A DNA stretch of 64,000 nucleotides from Leucobacter luti (GTDB lineage Bacteria; Actinomycetota; Actinomycetes; Actinomycetales; Microbacteriaceae). The notes below the pieces were generated by a model. That model was not told the DNA's origin. It searched no databases and was given only the letters and a program-made list of their open reading frames with translations. The stretch is taken from the NCBI RefSeq assembly GCF_004217175.1, contig NZ_SHKI01000002.1:239000-302999 (forward strand), given 5' to 3'. Each line of letters opens with the position of its first letter. The stretch's first letter is position 1. Shown piece by piece: positions 10,685-19,660 of the stretch. A program made the translations under genes and the position numbers.

Positions 10685-10942
10685 GTGGGGTCCCGCGGTC
10701 GGGCCGGAACGGGATCGCTCAGCTGCGCTGGGAACGCCTGCGCCCAGCGACTCCAGCAGCCCCGGCCCGCCCGACCAGCCCCAGCACCACCCGGGCAGCT
10801 CCAGCCTCGCCAGCCCCGAGCCCCGAGCCCCGCGCGCCAGCCCCGCGCGCCCCGGTCGCCCCGAGCACCGCGCGCCCTGGCCGCGCGGGGCTCTGGTCGG
10901 CTACGCTGGGGCCACGCCGCTGGGGCGCGGGAAAGGGAGCCG
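10685..10942. other. 258-bp C-rich spacer before corA
   Basis: Pyrimidine-rich low-complexity sequence with repeated CCCGAGCCC and GCGCGCC words. An open frame continuous with corA crosses it but translates to Ala/Pro/Arg filler. A TACGCT -10 candidate for corA lies at 10902-10907. Confidence 0.6.
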
Positions 10943-11968
10943 ATGTCACTCGTCGACGTTGCCGTGTACCACGAGGGAAAGCGGCTGCCGGGGAACCCGA
11001 GCCCGCACGAGGCGCGCCGCATCGCGGCCGAGATCGGCGGCTTCGCCTGGGTGGGGCTGCTCCGGCCGGGGGCCGACGAGCTGCGCGAGCTGGCGACCGC
11101 GTACGAGCTGCACCCGCTCGCGATCGAGGACGTGCTACTGGGCAAGCAGCGGCCCAAGCTTGAGCAGTACAGCGACACCGTGTTCATGGTGCTGCGGCCG
11201 GCCCGCTACCTCGACGAGCCCGAGCTGGTCGAGTTTGGCGAGCTGCACCTGTTTGTGGGCGACAACTTCGTGATCACCGTGCGGCTTGCCGAGAACCCTG
11301 AGCTCTCGGAGGTGCGGACCCGGATCGAGGCTGAGCCGGAGCTGCTGCGCCTCGGCCCGGCCGCCGCACTGTACGCGATCCTCGACCGCGTGGTCGACGA
11401 CTACGAGCCGGTGGTGCTCGGACTTGAGAACGACATCGCCGAGATCGAGGACGAGCTCTTCAACGGAGCGGGCGTGAGCCCCGAGCTGGCGAAGCGCATC
11501 TACCTGCTCTCGAGCGAGGTGATCGACTTTCAGCGCGCCACCCGGCCCCTGCTTGAGGCGACGCAGGCGCGCCACCGGGCGGCCGAGCGCGAGGCGGTGG
11601 ACCCCGAGCTGCGGCGGTACCTGCGCGACGTGATCGACCACCTCATTGTGGTGACCGAGCGGGCAGACGGGTTTCGGCAGCTGCTGCGCGACCTGCTGAA
11701 CGTGCACATGGGACTCGTGAGCCAGGATCGCAACGACCGCATGACCGAGATGACCGAGATCAGCGTGCGGCAGAGCGACCAGATGAAGAAGATCTCAAGC
11801 TGGGCGGCGATCATCTTCGCACCGACCCTCATCAGCGGGATCTACGGGATGAACTTCCGCCTGATGCCCGAGCTTGACTGGGCCGCCGGGTACCCGCTCG
11901 CGTTGCTGGCGATGGCGGGCTTCGCGGGTGCGCTCTACGCGGTGTTCAAGAAGAAGGACTGGCTCTAA
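10943..11968 (+). CDS. corA: CorA-family magnesium/cobalt transporter
   Basis: A 341-residue protein with a large cytosolic funnel domain and two C-terminal membrane helices. The signature GMN motif (IYGMNFRLMPELDW, about residues 300-313) sits at the end of the first helix, and the protein ends in the usual basic KKKDWL tail. It forms pentameric channels for Mg2+ (also Co2+/Ni2+). I start at the ATG at 10943, which has GAAAGGGA at good spacing and a TACGCT -10 box 35 bp upstream. The longer frame upstream is low complexity. No Mg riboswitch-like leader is apparent in the short 5' region. Confidence 0.93.
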   Translation: MSLVDVAVYHEGKRLPGNPSPHEARRIAAEIGGFAWVGLLRPGADELRELATAYELHPLAIEDVLLGKQRPKLEQYSDTVFMVLRPARYLDEPELVEFGELHLFVGDNFVITVRLAENPELSEVRTRIEAEPELLRLGPAAALYAILDRVVDDYEPVVLGLENDIAEIEDELFNGAGVSPELAKRIYLLSSEVIDFQRATRPLLEATQARHRAAEREAVDPELRRYLRDVIDHLIVVTERADGFRQLLRDLLNVHMGLVSQDRNDRMTEMTEISVRQSDQMKKISSWAAIIFAPTLISGIYGMNFRLMPELDWAAGYPLALLAMAGFAGALYAVFKKKDWL

Positions 11969-12051
11969 GCGCGAACTGACGCACGGGGCGTTGCCTGGCA
12001 GGGGTCGGCGCGCACCGCACCGCACACCCGCCCCGCGCCCGGCGCACCACC

Positions 12052-12092
12052 CACATGCCCCGCGGCACATGCCCCGCGGCACATGCCCCGCG
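12052..12092. repeat. 14-nt tandem repeat CACATGCCCCGCGG
   Basis: Nearly three perfect copies between corA and the acetyltransferase gene. It lies immediately upstream of the -10 element at 12110 and has no coding role. Confidence 0.8.
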
Positions 12093-12109
12093 CACCCGGC
12101 GCCCGCGAC

Positions 12110-12115
12110 TAGACT
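12110..12115 (+). promoter_or_regulatory. -10 element of the leaderless acetyltransferase gene
   Basis: TAGACT ends 6 nt before the ATG at 12122, the same hexamer and spacing as before 3737. No ribosome-binding site is present between them. Confidence 0.6.
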
Positions 12116-12121
12116 CGATCC

Positions 12122-12643
12122 ATGAGTGCTTCCCCCGAGATCCGTATTCGTAACGCGCGTACGGGAGACGTACTCCGAATGGTCGAGCTTATGGAGCCCC
12201 TGGTGGCGCGCCGGATCCTGCTCGGCAAAGACCTCGTGGACCTCTACGCCGCGGTGCCGGAGTTCATCGTCGCGGTCGACGCGGAGGAGCACGTGATCGG
12301 CTACGGCGCCGTGCACGTGATGTGGGAGCAGCTGGGCGAAGTGCGCACGCTGGGGGTGTCGGAGCAGTGGCTTGGCCGGGGCGTGGGCCACCTGCTGCTC
12401 GACGCGCTTGAGGAGCGTGCGCGAGCGCTGGGTCTGTCGCAGCTGTTCTGCCTCACGTTCGAGACCGACTTCTTCGGGCGGCACGGATTCGCAGAGGTGG
12501 GCGAGAACGCCGAGCTCGTCGCGGCGGACGTGTATGCCGAGCTGCTGCGCTCAAACGACGAGGGCGTTGCGGAGTTCCTGGACCTTGCCCGGGTGAAGCC
12601 GAACACCCTCGGCAACACGCGGATGGTGAAGCAGCTCTCGTAG
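12122..12643 (+). CDS. Amino-acid N-acetyltransferase (GNAT; ArgA-like)
   Basis: A 173-residue GNAT protein: IRNARTGDVLRMVELMEPLV at the N-terminus, acetyl-CoA-binding segment VRTLGVSEQWLGRGVGHLLLDALEE (about 77-100), then LFCLTFETDFFGRHGFAEV. The stand-alone GNAT form of N-acetylglutamate synthase in actinobacteria has this length and this YAAVPEFIVA / LGVSEQWLGRGVG pattern. It would catalyse the first step of arginine synthesis, acetylating glutamate. Other arg genes are not in the window, which is common for this form. Expression is probably leaderless. Confidence 0.8.
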   Translation: MSASPEIRIRNARTGDVLRMVELMEPLVARRILLGKDLVDLYAAVPEFIVAVDAEEHVIGYGAVHVMWEQLGEVRTLGVSEQWLGRGVGHLLLDALEERARALGLSQLFCLTFETDFFGRHGFAEVGENAELVAADVYAELLRSNDEGVAEFLDLARVKPNTLGNTRMVKQLS

Positions 12644-12654
12644 CGAATCCGGGC

Positions 12655-12660
12655 TACGCT
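12655..12660 (+). promoter_or_regulatory. -10 element of the leaderless DUF gene
   Basis: TACGCT ends 6 nt before the ATG at 12667 and begins 12 bp after the preceding stop codon. Confidence 0.5.
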
Positions 12661-12666
12661 GGCGCC

Positions 12667-13296
12667 ATGTCGACCCTGCGAGATCCCGTCGGACCGAAGG
12701 ACCGGAAGGTCTACATTCGCCGGCGGTTGCTCGTGCTCGCCGGGCTGCTCGCGGTGATCGCCGTGATCGTGCTCGTGATCGTCAAGCCGGGGCAGGGCGG
12801 GCCGCGCGACGCGCAGCAGGTCGAGGTGCCAAGTGACCTGAAGTCTGACACCGAGGCGACGGCCGACGAGGCCGCGACCGACGCAGATGGCGTGCCCGCC
12901 TGCGCGGCCGGGCAGCTGACCGTCACGCCCGTGAGCGACAAGACCGACTACGCGGCGGGCGAGCTGCCGCAGCTCGCGATGACGATTGAGAACACGGGGG
13001 CGGACCCCTGCTCGGCCGATCTCGGCACCGCGGGCATGCAGTTCGTGGTGTCGAGCGGCGACGACGAGGTGTGGCGCTCGGTCGACTGCCAGCAGGATCC
13101 AGAGGCGCTCGCCGTGATCCTCGATCCGGGGAAGGCGCTTGCCACCGAGTCGGTCGCGTGGGATCGCACCCGCTCAAGTCCGGAGACGTGCGACATCACG
13201 CGCGACCCGGTGAGCGCCGACGGCGCCTCCTACCACCTGCGGGTCACCGCTGCCGGGGTCGACGGCAGCGGCACCGCGCAGTTCATCCTCTACTGA
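12667..13296 (+). CDS. Membrane-anchored extracytoplasmic protein of unknown function
   Basis: The 209-residue product has a short basic N-terminus (KDRKVYIRRR), one membrane helix (about residues 20-42, LLVLAGLLAVIAVIVLVIV), an acidic Ser/Thr/Ala linker, and an extracellular beta-rich domain (about 77-209) with four cysteines (PACAAGQ, DPCSADL, VDCQQDP, ETCDIT) that could form two disulfides. The ...LPQLAMTIENTGADPC... pattern suggests an immunoglobulin-like fold. I do not recognise a named family with certainty. The gene converges on the peptidase gene, and the two coding ends overlap by 7 bp. Confidence 0.7.
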   Translation: MSTLRDPVGPKDRKVYIRRRLLVLAGLLAVIAVIVLVIVKPGQGGPRDAQQVEVPSDLKSDTEATADEAATDADGVPACAAGQLTVTPVSDKTDYAAGELPQLAMTIENTGADPCSADLGTAGMQFVVSSGDDEVWRSVDCQQDPEALAVILDPGKALATESVAWDRTRSSPETCDITRDPVSADGASYHLRVTAAGVDGSGTAQFILY

Positions 13297-14453
13297 TCCG
13301 ACGCTCCGGGCAGCACGATCACGCCGCGGTAGGCGGGATCGCCCCACCGGGTGACCAGGTCGACGGTCGCCGCGGGGAGCGGCAGCGCAAACGTGTCCAC
13401 CCACGACTCCCCGGTGGGGGCATTGACCCACGGGTCCGAGATGAGCAGGGTGTCGCCCACGACCTCGGTGGCGAGCACCCAGTGCGGCGTCGGGTCTGCG
13501 ATGAGCTCGGTGAGGTCGATGAGCAGCAGCACCTGCGAGCCGCCGCGCACGAACTCGAAGATCTCGGGCACGTCGACCCAGCGGCGCTCGATCGGCAGCC
13601 CGAGCGCCTCCGCCTGCCGCAGCGACTCGAGCTGCAGGTCGGTGCGGAGCGCGCGCTCGCCCTCGCTTGAGGAAAACTCCTCGATGAGCACCGGATCGGG
13701 GGTGCTGAGGAACACCCGGGGGAGAGCGGGCAACACCCCGGTTTCGGCGCCGAGCTTGGCGGTCTCGACGGCGAGCCCGATCGGCTCGCAGGCCGGGAGG
13801 TTGGTGGCCCGCCGCCAGAAGGCGATCTCCGCGGCCCGGTTGTCGACGAGGCTGTCGGGGCTGAACGCGTGGTTGCCGCGCTGCTCCAGCGCCATGAGCG
13901 ACGCGACCGCGCCGCAGGTCACGTCGGTGGTCTGCCCATAGTAGGGGGCGCTGCGCGTCGGCGCCGCCCCGCGCCAGAACGACCACGCGGCCACGCCGGC
14001 CGGGTCGTCTGCGCGGGTGCTCGGGATGGACGGTACCGGAGCTGCGACCGCGGCGAACCCGGCGGCGCCGAGCGCTGCGCGGCGCGCGTCGCTCAGCGGA
14101 GCGAACGCGGGGTGCTCTTCGAAGTGCACGGCGATGGGGGCCGGGCGGGTGCCGTCGTCGGTCGCGGCGTCGTCGCGGGCCGCGGCGACGAGCGCCGCCC
14201 ACACGGCGTCGTCCGCCGCGGCGACGTCAACGATCTTGCGGTAGGCGGAGTGCGGCCGCCCGGCGGTGAGCGCCGCGCCGACCGCCGCGCCGGCGGGGTC
14301 GTAGGCCGTGAGGGTGCGCGGCGCCCACAGCGCGCGCTCCGTCTCCCAGACCGCCAGGCGCTCGGGTGCCGCGTCGCGGGCGAGCGCCGCGGGCAGCGTG
14401 CCGCCCGCGCTCGCGTCGATGCGGACCTGCTGGGGTGCGCTGGTGTTGGTCAT
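13290..14453 (-). CDS. C39-type papain-like cysteine peptidase coupled to a peptide importer
   Basis: A 387-residue cytosolic protein without signal peptide. The C-terminal half is a peptidase C39-like domain with an apparently complete active site: oxyanion Gln174 and nucleophile Cys180 in YYGQTTDVTCGAVASLMAL, His324 in TPHWVLATEV, and Asp340 in LLISDPW. The N-terminal 155 residues resemble a degenerate GNAT fold (VGAALTAG..., RAALGAAGFAAV), which also occurs fused to C39 domains elsewhere; this is an inference. The ATG overlaps the stop of the ABC ATPase gene by 4 bp, so it is the last cistron of the oligopeptide importer operon. It may cleave an imported peptide. A RiPP-type exporter peptidase is unlikely, because it is not fused to an ABC exporter. 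Confidence 0.75.
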   Translation of the reverse strand: MTNTSAPQQVRIDASAGGTLPAALARDAAPERLAVWETERALWAPRTLTAYDPAGAAVGAALTAGRPHSAYRKIVDVAAADDAVWAALVAAARDDAATDDGTRPAPIAVHFEEHPAFAPLSDARRAALGAAGFAAVAAPVPSIPSTRADDPAGVAAWSFWRGAAPTRSAPYYGQTTDVTCGAVASLMALEQRGNHAFSPDSLVDNRAAEIAFWRRATNLPACEPIGLAVETAKLGAETGVLPALPRVFLSTPDPVLIEEFSSSEGERALRTDLQLESLRQAEALGLPIERRWVDVPEIFEFVRGGSQVLLLIDLTELIADPTPHWVLATEVVGDTLLISDPWVNAPTGESWVDTFALPLPAATVDLVTRWGDPAYRGVIVLPGASDQ

Positions 14454-16147
14454 GCCGACTCCTCTCGGGACGTTGCTGGTGTTGCCGGTGTAGCTGGTGC
14501 GGCCGGTGTAGTTGGTGTAGCTGGTGCGGCCGGTGTTGCCGGTGCCGCGGGTTCGGCGGCGGTCGCGGCGGCCGCACCCACTGCCACGCTATCGCGCTCT
14601 GCTGCGGCCACGAGCAGCTGGGTGTACGGGTGCTGGGGCGTGCGGAGCACCTCTGCGGTGGTGCCGTGCTCCACGATCTCGCCGAGTCGCAGCACGGTGA
14701 CCCGATCCGCGATCCGCGTCACGACACCGAGGTCGTGGGTGATGAAGAGCATTGCGAGCTGCAGCTCGTCGCGGAGCCTGGCGAGCAGGGCGAGGATCTG
14801 CGCCTGCACGGACACGTCGAGCGCTGAGACGCTCTCGTCGCAGATCAGCACGCGCGGGTTGGGGGCGAGCGCGCGCGCGATCGCCACGCGCTGCCGCTGG
14901 CCGCCGGACAGCTGGGCCGGGCGGCGGTCGCCGAGCGCCGGGTCGAGCTCAACGAGCCGCAGCAGCTCGTCCGCCGTGCGCGTGCGATCCGAGCCGGCGC
15001 GCAGCGCTTCCTCGAGTGAGTCACGGATCGTGAACACCGGGTTGAGCGTCGAGTACGGGTCCTGGAACACGACCTGGATCTCGCCGGGGCGGCGGCCTTT
15101 TCGGCCGCGGGGGAGCACGCGCCCGGCGAGCCGGATCTCCCCGGTGTCGGGGATCTCGAGCCCGGCGATCGCGCGGGCGAGCGTGGTCTTGCCCGAGCCG
15201 GACTCGCCGACGATCGCGAGCACCTCTCCCGCGCCCACGGCGACCGAGGCGTGCGCGAGCGCGGTGGTGGCGCCGAACGACTTCGAGACGTCCTCGGCTT
15301 CGAGCAGCGGAGGCGCGGCGGACTGCGCGGCGCGCGTCGCGTCGGCAACCGAGAGGTTCGCCGCGATCAGCTCCCGGGTGTACTCGTGTTCGGGGGCGCC
15401 GAGCACGCGCGCGGTCTCGCCACGCTCAACGGCGACGCCGGCGCGCATCACGATCACGCGGTCGGCGCGCCCGTCGATCACCCCGAGGTCGTGGCTGATG
15501 AGGATGAGGCTCATGCGGTGCGCGATCTGAAGCTCGCGGAGCAGATCAAGTACCTCGCCCTGCGTGCTCGCGTCGAGTGCGGTGGTCGGCTCGTCGGCGA
15601 TGAGCAGGCGCGGCTCCGCGGCGAGGGCTGCGGCGATCGCGACGCGCTGCCGCATGCCGCCCGAGAGCTCCGACGGATACTGCCGTGCCACCCGGGCGGG
15701 GAGTCGCACCTCGGCGAGCCGCCGCTCAACCTCGGCCTGGATCTCGGCGCGGCTTGCGCGGGATCCGGCCGCGGCGAGCCGTGCCTCGATCGTGAGCGCG
15801 ATCTGCGCGCCGCACCGGATGACGGGGCTGAGGCTGGTGAACGGATCCTGCAGCAGCAGTACCGCGAGCCGGCCGCGCACCGCCGCCCAGTTCGCGTCGC
15901 TCTCGTTGCCGAGCTCGGTCGCGTGGCCGTCGATGGTGGCGGTGCCCGCGGCGCGCACGCCGCGGGGGAGGAGGCCGGTGATCGCGCGCGCGGTCATCGA
16001 CTTTCCGGAGCCGGACTCCCCGATGATCGCGAGCATCTCGCCGGGCGCCACCTCGAACGAGAGCGGCGCGACAATGCCGTGCTCGCCGGCGATAACTCGC
16101 AGCTCGGAGACGACGAGGCCCGGCTGTGTGGAAGAGGTGTGGGTCAT
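14450..16147 (-). CDS. Oligopeptide ABC transporter, fused ATP-binding protein (DppD-DppF type)
   Basis: A 565-residue cytosolic protein with two complete ABC modules. Module 1 has Walker A GESGSGKS (43-50) and signature ELSGGMRQRVAIA; module 2 has GESGSGKT (about 320) and QLSGGQRQRVAIA. Both have Walker B with a DEPTT or DESVS ending. Each module ends with the oligopeptide-specific C-terminal extension (HEYTRELI and HPYTQLLV). It therefore replaces separate DppD and DppF subunits. The tail is a low-complexity Ala/Pro/Thr stretch of about 40 residues. I start at the ATG at 16147, which overlaps the permease stop (ATGA), rather than the longer frame. It energises uptake of peptides or similar compounds. 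Confidence 0.92.
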   Translation of the reverse strand: MTHTSSTQPGLVVSELRVIAGEHGIVAPLSFEVAPGEMLAIIGESGSGKSMTARAITGLLPRGVRAAGTATIDGHATELGNESDANWAAVRGRLAVLLLQDPFTSLSPVIRCGAQIALTIEARLAAAGSRASRAEIQAEVERRLAEVRLPARVARQYPSELSGGMRQRVAIAAALAAEPRLLIADEPTTALDASTQGEVLDLLRELQIAHRMSLILISHDLGVIDGRADRVIVMRAGVAVERGETARVLGAPEHEYTRELIAANLSVADATRAAQSAAPPLLEAEDVSKSFGATTALAHASVAVGAGEVLAIVGESGSGKTTLARAIAGLEIPDTGEIRLAGRVLPRGRKGRRPGEIQVVFQDPYSTLNPVFTIRDSLEEALRAGSDRTRTADELLRLVELDPALGDRRPAQLSGGQRQRVAIARALAPNPRVLICDESVSALDVSVQAQILALLARLRDELQLAMLFITHDLGVVTRIADRVTVLRLGEIVEHGTTAEVLRTPQHPYTQLLVAAAERDSVAVGAAAATAAEPAAPATPAAPATPTTPAAPATPATPATSREESA

Positions 16148-17010
16148 TGCATTCCCCGTTCGCGGAGGCGTTCGCCCAGGTGGTCGCCGAGCACGTTGAT
16201 CGCCATCGCCACGAGCACGATGAGGATCGCCGGGACGAGCAGCATCGCCGGATTGTCCCCGATGATGCCGCGGCCATCGGTGATCTGCCGGCCCCAGTCG
16301 GGCGTGCCCGGCGCGACCCCGATCCCCAGGAACGACAGCGACGAGAGTGTCACGAGCGCGACCGCGAGATTGAGCATGAAGTTGGTCATGATGAGCGGCC
16401 ACACGTTCGGCACGATGTGCCGGTACATGATGCGCGCCGGAGAGAGCGAGAGCATCTGCGCGGCCTCGACGTACGGCCGCGGCGCCTGCTCGGTGACCCC
16501 GGCCCGCACGATCCTGATGTCGGACGGGCTGAACAGCAGCACGAGCATCACCACCGTGACCCAGTAGCCGGCACCGAATATCCCGGCGACGACGAGCGCG
16601 ACGAGCATCACCGGCAGCGACAGCAGCACGTCGACCACGCGGCCGACCACCCAGTCGACCGAGCCGCGCAGGTACCCGGCGAGCGTGCCGATGGCGATCG
16701 CGAGCACCATCGAGCCGGCGGCGATCACGAGCGGACCCGCGACAGCGGACCCGGTCCCGGCGAGCGTCAGCAGCAGCACGTCGCGGCCGAGCTCGTCGGT
16801 GCCGAGCGGGTGCCCGGGGGAGCCCGGGGGGAGGAGCGAATCGAGGATGCTCTGCTTCGTTGCCGCGTCGGTGATGAACGGCGACGCGAGCGCCGCGAGC
16901 ACCACGAGCGCGAGGAACACGGTCGCGATGACGACGACCCAGTCGCGCGAGCGCCCGGTACCAACCTGCACGCGGTTGAGCAGCGTAATCTGCCTGGTGC
17001 GCGGGGTCAT
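16144..17010 (-). CDS. Oligopeptide ABC transporter permease (DppC-like)
   Basis: A 288-residue inner-membrane protein. After an N-terminal helix comes the conserved HPLGTDELGRDVLLLTLAG block found in DppC/OppC permeases, then five further helices. The EAA loop EAAQMLSLSPARIMYRHIVPNVWPLI contacts the ATPase. The gene overlaps both neighbours by 4 bp. It forms the channel with the DppB-like subunit encoded just upstream. Confidence 0.92.
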   Translation of the reverse strand: MTPRTRQITLLNRVQVGTGRSRDWVVVIATVFLALVVLAALASPFITDAATKQSILDSLLPPGSPGHPLGTDELGRDVLLLTLAGTGSAVAGPLVIAAGSMVLAIAIGTLAGYLRGSVDWVVGRVVDVLLSLPVMLVALVVAGIFGAGYWVTVVMLVLLFSPSDIRIVRAGVTEQAPRPYVEAAQMLSLSPARIMYRHIVPNVWPLIMTNFMLNLAVALVTLSSLSFLGIGVAPGTPDWGRQITDGRGIIGDNPAMLLVPAILIVLVAMAINVLGDHLGERLRERGMQ

Positions 17011-17996
17011 GCGCTCAGCTCCCGCGCTCGGATCCGCGGGTCAAGCAGCACGTAGCTGAGATCGACGAGGATCGTGATGAGCGCGATCGCGGCGGCGACG
17101 AGCAGCGTGATTGCCTGCACCACCGGGAGATCCTTAAACATGACCGCCTCCTCAAGGAGTTGCCCGATGCCGGGCAGGGCGAACACCGTCTCGACGATGA
17201 TGGTGCCGCCGATGACGAACGTGAGGATCAGCCCGGCGCTCGTGACGATGGGGATGAGTGCCGCGCGCAGCGCGATCCGGCGCACGCGGGACTCGGCGAT
17301 GCCGCGGGCGCGCGCGAAGGTGATCGCGTCGCTCTCGAGCTCGCGCAGCACCGCGGCGCGGGTCATGCGCATGAGGATCGCACCAATCCCGGCGGCGAGC
17401 ACCGCGGCGGGGAGCACGAGGTGCCAGAGCTGGTCGAAAAAGCCGTCGCCTGCCCCGTAGGCCGGGAAGACGGGGATCATGATCGCGAACACCGTGATGG
17501 CGAGGATCGCGAGCGCGAAGCTCGGTGCCGAGAGCCCGAACAGCGCGGTGGCGCTCGCGACCCGGTCGACGCGGGTGCCGGCCTTCGCGGCGCTCAGGAT
17601 CCCGAGCGGGATCGCGGTAATCACCGCGAACACGAACGACAGCCCGATCAGCAGCGAGGTGACACCCATGCGGCTCGCGATCACCGTGGTCACGGGCTGC
17701 TGGAGCCGGATTGAGACACCGAAGTCGCCGCGCAGCGCCGCGAGGAGCCAGTCGACGTAGCGCACAAAGAAAGGGTCATCGAGGTGGTACTGCGCGCGAA
17801 CCGCGGCGATCGCCTCCGGGGTGCTGGGGCGGTTGCCGAGCAGGTTCTTCACGAGGTCGCCCGGCGCGAGGTAGAGCAGGGTGAATGTGAGGAACGAGAT
17901 GACGAGCAGGATCACCAGCACGCCCGCAATGCGGAGCGCGACGGTCCGGGCGAGCCGGCCCCCGGGACGGGGGCCGGCTGCGACGTCGGAGCGCAT
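17007..17996 (-). CDS. Oligopeptide ABC transporter permease (DppB-like)
   Basis: A 329-residue protein with six predicted helices. It has the N-terminal DppB pattern (LAPGDLVKNLLGNRPSTPEAIAAVRAQYHLDDPFFVRYVDWL) and an EAA loop FARARGIAESRVRRIALRAALIPI. It lies 5 bp after the binding-protein gene and overlaps the DppC-like gene by 4 bp (ATGA). It pairs with that subunit to form the membrane channel. Confidence 0.92.
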   Translation of the reverse strand: MRSDVAAGPRPGGRLARTVALRIAGVLVILLVISFLTFTLLYLAPGDLVKNLLGNRPSTPEAIAAVRAQYHLDDPFFVRYVDWLLAALRGDFGVSIRLQQPVTTVIASRMGVTSLLIGLSFVFAVITAIPLGILSAAKAGTRVDRVASATALFGLSAPSFALAILAITVFAIMIPVFPAYGAGDGFFDQLWHLVLPAAVLAAGIGAILMRMTRAAVLRELESDAITFARARGIAESRVRRIALRAALIPIVTSAGLILTFVIGGTIIVETVFALPGIGQLLEEAVMFKDLPVVQAITLLVAAAIALITILVDLSYVLLDPRIRARELSA

Positions 17997-18001
17997 GCCC
18001 G

Positions 18002-19660
18002 CTACTTCGCTTCAGCGGCGAAGAGCTGCGCACCCCAGGGGCCGGTGAACGTGTAGGGGCCGTAGTCGGTGATCCCCACGGTGTTTGAGAACCCGGTGAC
18101 TGACTTGCCCCACCAGATGGGTGCGTTGACGGCCTGCTCGGCGTTCAGCGTCTCGAGCTCGATGAGCTTCTCGGCGCGCGCCTTCGGCTCGGTGAGCGCG
18201 TTCGCCTCGGCGATGAGTGCCGCGGCCTCGTCGCTCTCGAAGCCGTTCGGGTTGCCGGGGCCGACGAGGTAGCTGTTGATCTCGGCGGGGTCGCCCGTGG
18301 TGGAGAAGTACCACATGAAGCCGAGCCCGTGCTCGCCGTCGCCGATCGTCGCGAGCCACTCCTCAATGGGCACCTCGCGCACGGCGAGCTCGATGCCGAT
18401 CTCGCCGAGGCTCTCGGCGATCGCCTGTGCGGCGATCCCGAGCTGCGGCCCCGTGTTGGGGTAGGTGAGCTCGGTCTTGAGCCCCTCCGCGTCGGTGCCG
18501 GCGATGAGCTGCTTCGCCGCCTCGATGTCGTAGTCGTGCTGTGGCACCTCGGCGAGCGCGGCGCGTGCCTCGTCGCCGGTGTAGGCGCCCGAGAGCGATT
18601 CTGGCGTCATGATCGCCGTGGCCGCCTCACCGTAGCCGCGGAGCAGCTTCTCGGAGATGGCCGCCCGGTCGATGCTCTGCGCGATTGCGGTGCGCACGTC
18701 GACGTCGTCGAACGGGGCAACGTTCTGGTCGAAGAGGAGTCCGACGTACGAGAGGTCGTTCATCGACTCAACCCGCATCCCGTCGATCTTGCCCCACTCG
18801 GCCGCCTGATTGATGGGCACGTTGAACGCGATGTCGATGTCGCCCTTCTGCGCCGCAGCGAGTCGCGTGTTCGCGTCAGGGATGAAGTTCACGCGGATCG
18901 ACTTCGCTTTGGGTGTGCCGCCCCACCAGGTGTCGACCCGCTCGAGGAGCACGTGCGAGTCCGGCTGGAACTCCGTGACCTGGTACGGGCCGGTGCCCAT
19001 GATCAGCGAGTCGCTCGTGCCCACGTTGCCGGCGGCTTCCTCCCAGAACTTCTGCTGCGTCACCACGAGCGCCCCGGCGTTCGAGAGGCTCACCAGGAAC
19101 GTGGCGTCGGGTGCCTTGCTGGTGATCGTCACCTCGCGGTCGCCCGTCTTCTTCGCAGAGTCGAGGTTCGTGAGGTAGTAGTAGATGCCGGGCGAGGCCT
19201 CGGGATCGTTGGCGCGCTCAAGGCTAAACACCACGTCCTCAGGGGTCACCGGGTCGCCGTTCTGGAACTTCGCGTCCTCGCGCAGCGTGAACACGTACGT
19301 CGTGTCGTCGGGGGTCTCCCACGACTCGGCCAGGGCGGGGACCACGGCGCCGCTCGGGTCTTGCGCGACGAGGCCCTCCTGCACGGTCGCAGCGAGGTTG
19401 TAGTTGAGGATCCCGCTCTCTTGCCCGATGTAGAGGTTTGCGAGCGAGCCGGGGAACGCGACGGTGACCTGGTCGAGCTCGGCGCCGGTGTCCACGAGTT
19501 CGACCTCGGGAGCTGCCGAATCGGTGCTGCCGCCGCTCGCGCAGCCGGTGAGGGTGAGTGCGGCGGCGACGAGTGCGGCGGCGCCGAAGCGCAGGCCGCG
19601 GCCCGCCGACAGGCGCGGCGCGGCGCGCAGTGTCCGGGACCTGCTGGGCAATAACTGCAT
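18002..19660 (-). CDS. Oligopeptide ABC transporter substrate-binding lipoprotein (family 5)
   Basis: A 552-residue lipoprotein. A type II signal peptide ends in TLTGCASGGS (lipidated Cys about residue 40), followed by an SBP_bac_5 domain with VVPALAESWETPDDTTYVFTLREDAKFQNGDPVTPEDVVFSLER, the family signature region. It is displayed on the outer membrane face and delivers ligand to the permeases encoded downstream. Family 5 proteins bind peptides, nickel, opines or heme; the ligand cannot be told here. AAGGAG precedes the ATG. It is the first gene of a five-gene operon that ends with the C39 peptidase. Confidence 0.92.
   Translation of the reverse strand: MQLLPSRSRTLRAAPRLSAGRGLRFGAAALVAAALTLTGCASGGSTDSAAPEVELVDTGAELDQVTVAFPGSLANLYIGQESGILNYNLAATVQEGLVAQDPSGAVVPALAESWETPDDTTYVFTLREDAKFQNGDPVTPEDVVFSLERANDPEASPGIYYYLTNLDSAKKTGDREVTITSKAPDATFLVSLSNAGALVVTQQKFWEEAAGNVGTSDSLIMGTGPYQVTEFQPDSHVLLERVDTWWGGTPKAKSIRVNFIPDANTRLAAAQKGDIDIAFNVPINQAAEWGKIDGMRVESMNDLSYVGLLFDQNVAPFDDVDVRTAIAQSIDRAAISEKLLRGYGEAATAIMTPESLSGAYTGDEARAALAEVPQHDYDIEAAKQLIAGTDAEGLKTELTYPNTGPQLGIAAQAIAESLGEIGIELAVREVPIEEWLATIGDGEHGLGFMWYFSTTGDPAEINSYLVGPGNPNGFESDEAAALIAEANALTEPKARAEKLIELETLNAEQAVNAPIWWGKSVTGFSNTVGITDYGPYTFTGPWGAQLFAAEAK

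Noticed and set aside
10685..10942. N-terminal extension of CorA
   Set aside because: It is Ala/Pro/Arg low complexity, while the ATG at 10943 has a clear ribosome-binding site and matches family length.
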